A DNA stretch of 64,000 nt, from the NCBI GenBank assembly GCA_009763385.1, contig CM019823.1, positions 89,353,104 to 89,417,103 of the forward strand, given 5' to 3'. A program made the position numbers and the translations under genes. Under the pieces are notes generated by a model that was not told where the DNA came from, made no database searches, and saw only the letters and a program-made list of their open reading frames with translations. Below are positions 10,420-21,100 of the stretch, piece after piece (position 1 is the first letter of the stretch; each line of letters begins with the position of its first letter). The DNA comes from Coix lacryma-jobi var. lacryma-jobi (lineage: Eukaryota > Streptophyta > Magnoliopsida > Poales > Poaceae).

Positions 10420-11451
10420 ATGGCCCATACCAAGCGTACAGCCCGTAAGTCAACTAGAGGCAGGAGGCCAAATTACATGCTGGGACCCTGGACCGCTGAG
10501 GGTTCGGAGGATTTTCTGGAGGAGTTCGGCATGCCTACCATTTTGTGGAGGGTGCTGCACTTGGTTGGATACCAGGAGGGCCAGGAGCCGCAATATGATT
10601 GGCATCGTGTTCAACTTTCAGAGGATCGCTACATGTACACAGTTGAGGTGGACGTGCCCAGCCGTGATCCATAGGATCATGTATGGTGCCGCCAGGTGTT
10701 CGCACTGCAAGGTAGGACCCCGTGGGATGGGGCCAACAGGGTCGCCTACACCGTTCTCCGGGACATCATGGAGGACCACCCAGAAGTGGTTGCTTAAGCT
10801 ACTGCTAGTAATTTCCCTACGACGGACCCTTACCAGTCGGTGTGGCGTCAGCCGGGTGCCACTGTACTTGAGGCCAGTTCTTTGGAGCGAGAGCACTGCG
10901 CAGGACCCGCTGGGAGTGCTATGGCTACACTGATGGCTACCTATGGGTGTTTGTCTCATAGCTATGACCACCTGGACCATGTTCTCAATGAGGAGATAGC
11001 TGCACATCACCAGAGTCAGGAGGAGCATGCTACAGAGATAGACCTCCTCACCACCCAGTTAGCTCACATGACTGTCGAGAGGGATCAGGCTCGTCAGAGG
11101 GAGTAGGAGGCGACGCAGCAGCTTAGTGATCAACAAGAGATGACGACTTTCCTATCCACGATCATGGCTGAGACAGAGGAGTCACTTCGAGGTGTGTGCC
11201 TTGAGGGCATGCGTGCGACCGAGCAGAACAGGCTTCTCAGGCTTCAGGTGGGAGACCTGGAGTTATAGCTTCACCATCTCCAGGATTACAATGACCGTCT
11301 ACATGAGGAGATCCATCGCCGCGAGAATGAGAGGAACCCCATCTTTCCTCAGGAGGACCCGGATCCTCGTGCTTCGTCTAGTGGTTCTTCAGATATCTTG
11401 AGTGACGATGACGACGACGATGATGATGATGATGGCGCTGATAGGGAGTAG
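10420..11451 (+). pseudogene. ORF0 of element E: histone H3-tail-like N-terminus, coiled coil, Asp tail
   Basis: 343 codons in one frame with internal stops at 10672 (TAG), 10795 (TAA), 11104 (TAG) and 11266 (TAG), and no frameshift; the last stop is at 11449. The start is the ATG at 10420, chosen because the residues right after it, MAHTKRTARKSTRGRRP, match the N-terminal tail of histone H3 (ARTKQTARKSTGGKAP) at 11 of 16 positions. This includes Lys at H3 positions 4 and 9 and the ARKST core. His in place of Arg2 needs one CpG transition. A middle domain follows (FGMPTILWRVLHLVGYQEG, DRYMYTVEVDVP) that I do not recognise. From about 10960 there is a long heptad-rich region (LDHVLNEEIAAH, LLTTQLAHMTVERDQA, LHHLQDYNDRLHEEIHR). 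The C-terminus is ten Asp in a row. It lies directly upstream of gag. From memory, an extra ORF before gag has been described in some rice gypsy elements (RIRE3/RIRE8). The role is unknown; chromatin or nucleosome contact is an inference from the tail and the chromodomain in pol. Confidence 0.75.
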
Positions 11452-11787
11452 ACTAGATAGTGTTAGCGCATAGTGATCTTCTGTCACATATCCTTCGCGC
11501 TTGATCTTTTGTGGTTATCGTGATGATGTAAGGTTGTGTTATGGACCTGTGTGCGTGTGGCGCGAAACCTTTAAAAGTCCCATATGTATGGGCACCTGTG
11601 GATGCTATTTTGGCTTTTGCATGTTATGTGATGAGCACTTTTATTATGTGATGCTGTGATGTGGATTGAAATATATTATGCCTCTGCAATTGTTTGGCAA
11701 ATTCGTTTTCCGAATAATTTCTGTTGGCATGATTTAATATTCTCTACGATAACGACAACATCGCCTAATGATCATTGCTATCGATAC
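11452..11787 (+). other. Spacer between ORF0 and gag of element E
   Basis: About 336 bp, T-rich. The gag frame is open through part of it (from 11656), but the residues there look non-coding. No feature seen. Confidence 0.55.
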
Positions 11788-13229
11788 ATGCAGATGACGA
11801 TGACTCGCAGTGGAGCAGGCGGTAGTGGTGGTAATGATGATAACAGAGAGAACCGCAATCCACCACCTCCTCCACCACCCACGGCGGAGCAACTGTTTGC
11901 TCAATTTCTGGGGAGTCAGCGCAACATTGAGACACTTCTGCGGGAGAATTTGGCACAGGGCCATCAATGGCTAGAGCCAAATCAGTACAGCTCATTCAAG
12001 GATTTTCTAGATACAAAGCCACCGATCTTCAAAGAAGCTACAGAACCCCTGGAAGCGGAAGAATGGCTGCATACTATGGAGCAGAAATTTCGGATGCTCA
12101 GGCTTACAGAAGAGTTAAAGGCAGAATATGCTGCGCATCAGCTGCAAGGACCGGCCGGAATCTGGTGGGGACATCACCGCACCACCTATCCTGCCCGTAC
12201 ACCTGTTACCTGGAGGATGTTCGCGGAGGCCGTCCGCGAGCATTACATTCCGCCAGGCTTGACTCAAATGAAGGTGGCCGAGTTCATGAGCTTAACACAA
12301 GGAACTCGATCTGTGACCGAGTATCATCACTTGTTCAACTCCTTGTCTCGTTATGCTCCGAACTTTGTAGACACCGATGCTAAGAAGATAGCTAGTTTCA
12401 AGAGAGGGCTAAATACCAAGATGGGAAAAGCAGTGGGTACTTCGTCCTGTACCGTCTTCAACGACTTCATCAGTGACTGCTTGATTCAGGAAAATCATAA
12501 CAATAAGCATGCTGCAAGCAAGGCTAGAAACAGGACCATGGAGTCTGGACCATCTCAGCCTAGGGGACCACCAGCGCAGCGTTCCCAGTATCGACCACCG
12601 GTGCCTGGGGCTCGTTTCAGGCCGCCTCAGAAGAAAGGACAGCAGCAAGCTCAGCATGGGCAAAGGCCGTACAAGATAGCAGCAAATCAAACTCGAGCAA
12701 GTCAAGGCAGCTCAGCCGGAAGCAAGCCTCTAGTTCGTGTGCCATGCTTCAATTGCAATCAAGAGGGGCACTTCGCAAGGTATTGCCCCCACTCGAATAA
12801 GCAACAGGCCAATTACCCGGCACGCCTGCATAATATGACTGCTGAAGAAGCTCGTGCTGGAGAGCCCGTGACTGCCGGTATGTGTCTCGTGAACCATCAT
12901 TCCGCAGTTGTTTTGTTTGATACTGGATCATAACATTCTTTTATGAGTAAGGCATTTGCACAAAAGCATAACCAAGAAATGTCCGAAATGGATTATGGGT
13001 TTCGCGTAAGCTCCATTGGGAGTAGTGTGTTATCTATACAGATGGTGTGTAATGGAACCATCGATATTGGAGGGCATAAATTTGGAGCTAATTTAGTGGT
13101 CTTACCGGGACTAAGTATGGATGTAGTCTTAGGTATGAGTTGGATGACCATGTGGAACGCGGTGTTAGACACTGCAAACAGAACTCTTACCTTATCTGAT
13201 GGTCGGACAGGTAAAAACTTCGTGTATCT
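11788..13229 (+). pseudogene. gag-pro: Element E gag and protease, stop in the protease active site, cut by F1
   Basis: The start is taken at 11788 (MQMTMTRSGAGG); 11794 or 11800 are equally possible. A poly-Pro stretch precedes a Retrotrans_gag domain (EPLEAEEWLHTMEQKF, MFAEAVREHYIPPG, VTEYHHLFNSLSRYAP). A basic Gln-rich linker leads to one zinc knuckle at 12745-12786, CFNCNQEGHFARYC (CX2CX4HX4C). The retropepsin domain begins FDTGS, but the next codon is TAA (12931-12933) where a Ser or Ala codon is expected in the DTGAS/DTGSS motif. The frame then stays open through VVLPGLSMDVVLGMSWM, the flap and C-terminal part of the enzyme, to the F1 insertion. Gag packages the RNA and protease cuts the polyprotein. 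With this stop no protease would be made without readthrough. Confidence 0.88.
13225..13229. repeat. Target-site duplication of F1, left
   Basis: tatct, repeated exactly at 36141-36145 after the far LTR of F1. Confidence 0.92.
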
Positions 13230-15312
13230 TGAAGGACCGAGAATGCAATAGCAAGGCGACCAGAGGGGGGGTGAATGGGAGCTCAAAAATTTCTCTCGAA
13301 ACTTTAGCCTATTATTCCCAAAATCAACCCCCGAAAGCTTCAATCGAAACCGTGATGCCCACGACCCTTGGAAGAGGGTGGATGATCCCTAGGATCACAG
13401 CGAGGCACCACAAAGCGATAGCAACGCAAAAGTACCGGCACAAGTTTGACCCTCAAAAACCAAGTCTTGAACGTAGATGGACGACTACGTCGAGAAATCC
13501 CCAAATACCAATGCTAACAAGTAGCAAAGATACCTAGAGAGGTTTCTTGGTCAACTACGAGGCCAAACGAGAAGTCCGGAAACCAAGCGAGGAAGCCGAG
13601 AGAGCAAACGCACCAAAACGCAACCTTCAGGCAAATCCCGGACTGTCCGGCCCTGGGGTCTCGGACTGTCCGCGGTACTGCCGGACTGTCCGCGAGCGAG
13701 TGGCGGACTGTCCGTTGGTAAAACTCCCAAAAACGCAAAGGTTCTGAAACCTCCATGAGTGATCCCGGACTTTCCGCAGATCACTACGACGGACTGTCCG
13801 CCGGTCAAACATAGACAAGACAGCTGAAGAACACGGCCACTAAACTGGCTCGTCCCCGACGCACGGACTGTCCGCGCCTGGGGTGGCGGACTGTCCGCCA
13901 ACACCCAGTGAGGGCGATTTCGGTCGCCCTTCACCCAAATCTCCTCCAAATCGATCCAAATCAAAATCCTACGTTCCCAAACTTGGAGAAGATGATCATG
14001 GGGTAGTTAGGAGACTATCCCCAAGAAATCATCCGCTCAAAATGATTCAATCACTGGGAAATCGAAAGGGGAAGATCGAGAACGAAAAAGCGCTACGAAA
14101 ACGAAATCAACCCGATCTACTTGTTCGTGAGGAGTTAAATGAATTCCTTTGGTGGAAATGATCTCCTCACTATGAAGAACAAGTTGATTCAAATGGATTT
14201 CACAAAGACACAGTAGAGAGGGAGATTGAGTGACGGGAAAATCGTGGTGAAACGAAGAACGCGAAGAACACGAACAAAATGTGAATCAAGTCATCGATCT
14301 GCAACCGTGTGGCTACCACACGCTACAACAGTGAGGTTACGGCCTCACTTCCTCAAAATCTCCAGTACATAGAGGTATGGTTCTCTGCGGATCTCAGCTA
14401 GCTACAGCAGGGGATTGGGAGAGCAGGAAACCCTAGAAGCAAAGACCAAATGACTAAGATCCATGGGGAGGTGGGTGTCTACCCCTACTTATCCTAATTC
14501 TAACTATTCCTAATTCCCACTCTACCCCTAACTACTTACAGAGCGAACCAGCTAAACCCTAAGGTTATTCTGGACCAACTCGATGGTAGGTGGATCCGAC
14601 GGCCACGCCCGCACAACTCGTAGCGTTGCTTCTACGCAACCTCCCGATTGCCGCCACGTGCCGCCACCGCTCTGCCATCCTTTTCCCGGACGTCGCACCC
14701 CCAATTTTCTGGCCCAAACCGGGAAACCAGCCTTCACAGCCAATCCCCGGTTTTGAGGCCCAAACCTGGAAACCAGCCCACGTAGCCTGAGTTTTGTGGC
14801 CCAAACTCAGCAAACCCGCAGCACCTAGGTTTTGAGGCCCAAACCTGGAAACCTTCCTCAGCCCGAGTTTTGTGGCCAAACTCGGAAACCATCCACGCCC
14901 AGGTTTTGAGGGCCAAACCTGGAAACCGTCCACCCGATGGTTTTTCTCTGGCTCTACCACAAAACCGAAGCTATAGAGGGGATGCACCGCCTGTGCACCC
15001 CGTCCACCGACACGTGTCCCCAGGTCCTTGACCCAAGCAACACCGTGCCCGCAAGTCTCCGCTCGTCGCTGTCCCAGGCTGCCAGCCACCACAGCTGATC
15101 CTCGGGCCACCGGTCCCTCAGTCCAAGCCTCACGTCCGCCCTTCGCCACTCTCGGTCCCTCGGCACGGCACGTCTCTACTTGACCTTCACCTTGCCTCTG
15201 ATCACTGTATCCGTGCTCGACACCTGCACAACACAAGCCAAAGAACATGCGCATTATCCCAGTTGACAATCACTCATCACTCAGAGACTCGGCATACTCC
15301 CATGTATCCGCA
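13230..15312 (-). repeat. 3' LTR of F1
   Basis: 2083 bp; plus-strand ends tgaaggacc...tatccgca. It contains eight copies of a near-identical 11-bp palindrome (cggactgtccg) between about 13636 and 13900, and a degenerate array of about six 40-bp units with short inverted repeats at about 14698-14936. The 234-codon open frame at 14565-15269 crosses this array and is not a gene. Confidence 0.93.
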
Positions 15313-15323
15313 ATCTCCCCCTT
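15313..15323 (-). promoter_or_regulatory. PPT of F1
   Basis: The minus strand reads AAGGGGGAGAT directly against the 3' LTR. Four more tracts of the same kind follow at 15671, 15735, 15773 and 15821. Confidence 0.8.
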
Positions 15324-16838
15324 GATGAGTGCATTATCAACTACCAACACAAATCATAATAGAATAAGAAAGAAGGAAGAAGGAGGAAGAGAGAACTCGA
15401 CCAAATGACCCAAAAGCATAGCAAAGCCGAAAAAGGTCAAGTGGAAAGAGCAAGACAACTTGGTCCCCAAAGACATGGGCAACGGCTCGACACGACCAAG
15501 AAAAGCAAAGCTAGCCCTCAAGAAGAGGTAGAACAGGCTCAACACCACTAGCAAATACCAATTTGAAAAATCGAAGCAAAATGCTAGTCCCTCAAGATAG
15601 AGGCACAGAGGCTCAACACAACTAGCAAGAAAGCTCAATACCAAAACCTTACAGCCAAACAAGAAAGCAAGCTCCCCCTTGCATGGTGCACACAACCGAT
15701 TCTTGTCCAACATGGGAGGCATGATTTGTCCAAATTCTCCCCCTTAGTTGAAAATGCACCATCAAGTAAAAATCTCTCCCCCTGAGAGAATGCACCATCA
15801 AAAGGTGCCAACAAGAGAATTTCTCCCCCTTCCAAAATGCATATGAGTCAAAATGCAAGTTAGCAACTTCAGGAATATAGTCAAGAGAATGCAAAGATGG
15901 TCTACAAAGTATAGGTCCAACGACGCAACTGAAGCACACATGCTAGCAAAGGCTCAAACTGATCACCAACTATGAAATAGGAACATATGAGCAAAGTGAG
16001 CAGTTTTTAGTCAAAAAGGTATTCACCATCAATATAGCACTAAACAAGTATAGACAGGAAGTCAAACAAGTGCTAAACATGTATACAAGGTGAACTATCC
16101 CTAGCAAAGTTCAATCATCATGCTATAGAATGAAACATAGACTTGTGTATCCAGATTTTATCGGAGTTGCAGCGATTAAATTACACAAGTTTAAATTTCA
16201 GCATGTGAGTGCGAGAGGCTGAAAGCATGTCTTGCCTAACTTTTCAACTGCGCGAAGCCTATGCAGAAGCAATCAGAAGCTTAAAGCAACAGTTTCGGTC
16301 ATACACTACACAGCTCAAGTTTAACTCAAAGTGCAATGAGAAACAGTCTCGACACTGTGATGTGTTGACAAGCAGTCCCATCTTGATCTTTCTGATTCAC
16401 TTAACTTGGTTTAAATTTAAAACAGAATATGAACAGACCAAGCAAGTGATAAACTCAGAACTAGAGACATAGCAACCTAGCATATATGGGAAGCACAAGT
16501 GATTTCAACACATTCTACACATGCTAGATGCACATCTCGATGGTGAACATTTTCAGATTTTAAGTTCATTAAACAAGTTCACCATTTAAAATAGCTCAGC
16601 TCATAGCATATATTAGTGATCAGAAGGAGCATAAGCTACAAGCATCAACATAAAGCATCGGAGCATACACTACACAGAGCATAATTTCATTCTAACGATT
16701 ATATCCATGAAGCTCAGAATGTAAAAGCGTATGCAAAATGAAATGCATAAAGGATGCAGAACTCGAAAAGATACCAAATGAAGAAAAAGAGAAACGAAAA
16801 GTCAGTTTATGATACAAGAACCAAAATGTTACCCCCAT
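15324..16838 (-). other. F1 3' untranslated region
   Basis: 1.5 kb between the RNase H stop and the PPT. It closely matches the equivalent region of F2 (19581-21100). The part nearest the LTR holds repeated modules of a CTCCCCCT tract plus aatgcaccatcaa. SIRE elements can carry an env-like ORF here; only short, non-conserved ORFs are seen. Confidence 0.7.
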
Positions 16839-17613
16839 CTAAAAGGGGAAACACACACCAAGCTCTCCTCTCAACCTAGCAAAAGTTGATTGGTCCAAAG
16901 GCTTGGTGAAAATATCAGCCAACTGATGATGAGTATCGACATGGCGAAGGTCGATATCACCCTTCTCATAGTGGTCTCGCAGAAAATGAAAGCGCACATC
17001 AATGTGTTTGGTCTTCGAGTGCAGCACGGGGTTCTTAGCAATGCTAATAGCACTCGTGTGGTCACAAAGCAAGGGAACACAAGAAAAGCTCAGACCAAAA
17101 TCACGCAAAGTGGCCATCATCCAGAGTAACTGGGAACAGCAGCTAGCCGTAGCAACATACTCAGCCTCCGTGGTAGACTGGGCGACATTAGACTGCTTGC
17201 GAGAAGACCACGATACAAGAGAAGAACCAATAAACTGGCAAGTCCCAGAAGTGGACTTGCGATCAATACGGCAACCAGCAAAATCGGCATCGGAATAACC
17301 GCAAAGGGAGAGGGTGGAGGAAGCAGAATACCAAATCCCAAATTCTGGAGTGAAGGATAAGTACCTCATTTTGCGCTTGACCGCCTGACGGTGAGAAGTG
17401 CGCGGCGATGACTGAAATCGCGCGCACAGACACACCGCGAACTGGATGTCCGGGCGTGTCGCCGTCAGGTAGAGCAGTGATCCGATCATACTCCGGTACT
17501 CCTTCTGGTCCACAGCTTCTCCATCCACATCCGCATCCAGGGCTGCCGTGGTCGGCATGGGTATTGGAAGAGGCTTGGCCTCACCCATGTCGAACTTCTT
17601 CAGGATGTCCTTG
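16839..17613 (-). pseudogene. pol: F1 RT C-terminus and RNase H (downstream half, split by F2)
   Basis: Continues the RT begun at 28945-29218. It shows MIGSLLYLTATRPDIQFAV, RNase H with YSDADFAGC and RKSTSG, TEAEYVA, and the C-terminal LADIFTKPLD typical of copia RNase H. It ends at a TAG at 16839-16841. RNase H would remove the RNA template after reverse transcription. This half is free of stops. The insertion of F2 after gtccttg separates it from the catalytic RT half, so F1 became inactive at that point if not before. Confidence 0.92.
17609..17613. repeat. Target-site duplication of F2, left
   Basis: ccttg, repeated exactly at 28945-28949. Both lie inside the RT reading frame of F1. Confidence 0.92.
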
Positions 17614-19569
17614 TGAAGGACCGAGAGTGCTACCAGAAAGCGACCATAGGGGGGTGAATGGGAGCTTCAAAATTCCTTTCGAGAACTTGTCGCCACTGTC
17701 CCAAAACACAACCCCAAGAGCAAACCCTAGAGCTCGTAAGTGTCCTCGACCCTAGATGTAGGGTGGATGCTTCCACGAAGCACAGTGAGACACTCTACGA
17801 CTCTAGAAATCCTACGCAAAAGTCGGAAATCAAAACCGACAACGAACGAACAAACCGCAGACGAAACAGCACAAAACTTGCATTGACCGGACTCACTTTG
17901 CGTCCGGTCACCACACACCGGACGCGTCCGGTTTGGCAAAACACGATTTGGGAGCTTACTGTTCCTGACCGGACTCACTGAGTCTGAGCGTCCGGTCAGG
18001 TAACAAGTGTCCGGTCACTAGAACCAAAACAAGTGAATAGTGGATCCAGCGCGTCCGGTCAATCCCAAAAACTAGCGTTCGGTCAAGTCAACAGGTCACG
18101 CGCAAGTGTTCAACCACCAGACGCACTGCCCTAGCGTCCAGTCATCTTGAGCCAGCGTTCGGTCACCCCGAAACTTCACTATTCGTTCTCCGATTCGACT
18201 CGATCTCACCCAAAACAAATCCTCTAGGGATCAACCTTGGTGAGAGAAGTCACAAGGAGGATAGTGAGCTATCTCTAAGAGATCATGGCTCTAACCTATC
18301 TCCAAATCGATGAATCGAAGAATTTCGGGGGAAGGGAGAAAAGCTTGACCCGAAACCAAAATCGATCAATCTACTAGCTCGTGAGGTTAGAAGTGAATTC
18401 CTTCGGTGGAAAGATGTGCCTCACGATCTAGAACAACTTGGTTCAAATGGATTTGCAAACAACGCACCAAGCACAGAGATTGATGGACAGGAAAAACATG
18501 GAGAAAAAGGATTCCGCGAAGAACACAAACAAAACACGAATCACAACTGCCAAATTGCAACCGTGTGGCTACCACACGCTACAACAGTGAGGTTACGACC
18601 TCACTTCCTCAAAATCTCTAGTACACAGAGGTATGGTTCTCTGCGGATCTCATCTAGCTACAACAGGGGATTGGGAGAGCAAGAAACCCTAGAAGCAAAG
18701 AGCAAATGACTGAGATGGATGGGGAGGTGGGTGTCCCCCCCTACTTATCGTAATTCTAACTATTCCTAATTCCCACTCTACCCCTAACTACTTACAGAGC
18801 GAACGAGCTAAACCCTAGGGTTATTCTGGACCAACTCGATGGTAGGTGGATCCGACGGCCACGCCCGCACAACTCGTAGCGTTGCCTCGACGCAACCTCC
18901 CGATTGCCGCCACGTGCCGCCACCGCTCTGTCGTCCTTTTCCCGGACGTCGCACCCCCGGTTTTGTGGCCCAAACCGGGAAACCAGCCTTCACAGCCAAC
19001 CCCCGGTTTTGAGGCCCAAACCGGGAAACCAGCCCACATAGCCTGAGTTTTGTGGCCCAAACTCAGCAAACCCGCAGCACCCAGGTTTTGAGGCCCAAAC
19101 CTAGAAACTGTCCTCAGCCCGAGTTTCGTGGCCAAACTCGGAAACCATCAGCGCCCAGGTTTTGAGGCCCAAACCTGGAAACCGTCCACCCGATGGTTTT
19201 TCTCTGGCTCTACCACCAAACCGAAGCTGTAGAGCAGATGCACCGCCCGTGCACCCCGTCCACCGACACGTGTCCCCAGGTCCTCGACCCGAGCAACACC
19301 ATGCCCGCAAGTCTTCGCTCGTCGCTGTCCCAGGCTGCCAGCCACCACAGCTAATCCTCGGGCCACCGGTCCCTCAGTCCAGGCCTCACGTCCGCCCTTC
19401 ACCGCTCCCGGTCCATCGGCACGGCACGTCTCTACTTGACCTTCACCTTGCCTCTGATCACTGTATCCGTGCTCGACACCTGCACAACACAAAGCCAAAG
19501 AACATGCGCATTATCCCAGTTGACAATCACTCATCACTCAGAGACTCGACATACACCCATGTATTCGCA
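17614..19569 (-). repeat. 3' LTR of F2
   Basis: 1956 bp. It shares ends and the 40-bp array (about 18953-19193) with the LTRs of F1. In place of the cggactgtccg palindromes it has dispersed copies of gcgtccggtca and its complement-like forms at about 17880-18175. Confidence 0.93.
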
Positions 19570-21100
19570 ATCTCCCCCTTGATGAGTGCATTGTCAACTA
19601 CCAACACAAATCATAATAGAAATAGATGGATGAAGAAGGAGAAGAGAGAACTCAACCAAATGACCCAAAAGCATAGCAAAGTCGAAGAAAGTCAAGTGGA
19701 AAGAGCAAGACAACTTGGTTCCCAAAGACATGGGCAACGGCTCGACGCAACCAAGCAAAGCAAAGCTAGCCCTCAAGAAGAGGTAGAACATGCTCAACAC
19801 CGCATGCAAATACCAATTTGAAAAATCGAAGCAAAATGCTAGTCACTCAAGATAGAGGCACAGAGGCTCAACACAACTAGCAAGAAAGCTCGATACCAAA
19901 ACCTTACGGTCAAACTTCCCCTCGAATAGTGCACACAACTAAAACACTCCCCCTTAGTTGGACTCAAGGAAGCTTATGATTTGCAAATTCTCCCCCTTAG
20001 TTGAAAATGCACCATCAAGCATAAGAAACCGAAAGCAATTTTCTCCCCCTCAGAAAATGCACCATCAAAAGTGCCAACAAGAGAGGTTCTTCCCCTTCCA
20101 AAATGCATATGAGTCACAATGCAAGTTAGCAGCTTCAGGAATATAGTCAAGAGGATGCAAAGATGCTCTACACAGTATAAGTCCAATGACGCAACTGAAG
20201 CACACATGCTAGCAAGGGCTCAAACTGATCACCACTTATGAAATATGAACATATGAGCAAAGTGAGGAATTTTAGCCAAAAAGGAGTCACCATCAAAATA
20301 GCACTAGACAAGTATAGACTGGAAGTCAAACAAGTGCTAAACATGTATACAAGGTGAACTACCCCTAGCAAAGTTCAATCATCATGCTATAGAATGAAAC
20401 ATAGACTTGTGTATCCAGATTTTATCGGAGTTGCAGCGGTTAAATTACACAAATTTAAATTTCAGCATGAGAGTGCAAGAGGTTGAAAGCTTGTCTTGCC
20501 TAACTTTTCAACTGTGCGAAGCCTATGAAGAAGCAATCAGAAGCTTAAAGCAACAGTTTCGGTCATACACTACACAGCTCAAGTTTAACTCAAAGTGCAA
20601 TGAGAAACAGTCTCGAAACTGTGATGTGTTGACAAGCAATCCCATCTCGATCTTTCTGATTCACTTAACTTGGTTCAAATTAAAGACAGTATATGAACAG
20701 ACCAAGCAAGTGATAGACTCAGAACTAGAGACATAGCAACCTAGCATATATGAAAAGCACGAGTGTGATTTCAACAAATTCTACATAGGCTCGTTGCACA
20801 TCTCGATGATGAACATTTTCAAGTTTTATGTTTGTTAAGCAGGTTCACCATTCAAAATTAGCTCAACTCATAACATGTATTAGTGATCAGAAGGAGCATA
20901 AGCTACAAGCATCAACATAAAGCATCGGAGCATACACTGCACAGAGCATACTTACATTCTAATGAACATATACATGAAGCTCAGAATGTAAAAGCGTATG
21001 CAAAATGAAATGCAGAAAAGATGCAAAAAGATACCAAAAGAGGAAACAAAGAGAAACGAAAAATCAGTTTATGAAACACAAACCAAAATGTTTCCCCCAT
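19570..21100 (-). other. F2 PPT and 3' untranslated region
   Basis: The PPT AAGGGGGAGAT (minus strand, 19570-19580) abuts the LTR. Further purine tracts lie near 19945, 19988, 20041 and 20089. The rest matches the 3' region of F1. No env-like ORF is seen. Confidence 0.75.

Noticed and set aside
10420..10470. A captured histone H3 gene
   Set aside because: Similarity stops after about 16 residues and no histone fold follows; a tail-like motif is all that can be claimed.
13636..13900. CRISPR-like array of short palindromic repeats
   Set aside because: The repeat is only 11 bp, spacing is irregular, it lies inside a eukaryotic LTR and there are no cas genes.
14565..15269. 234-codon minus-strand ORF in the F1 LTR
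   Set aside because: It runs through the tandem 40-bp array and is broken into different frames in the other three LTR copies.
15354..15939. env-like ORF of F1 before the 3' LTR
   Set aside because: Only short, mutually overlapping frames that are not kept in F2.
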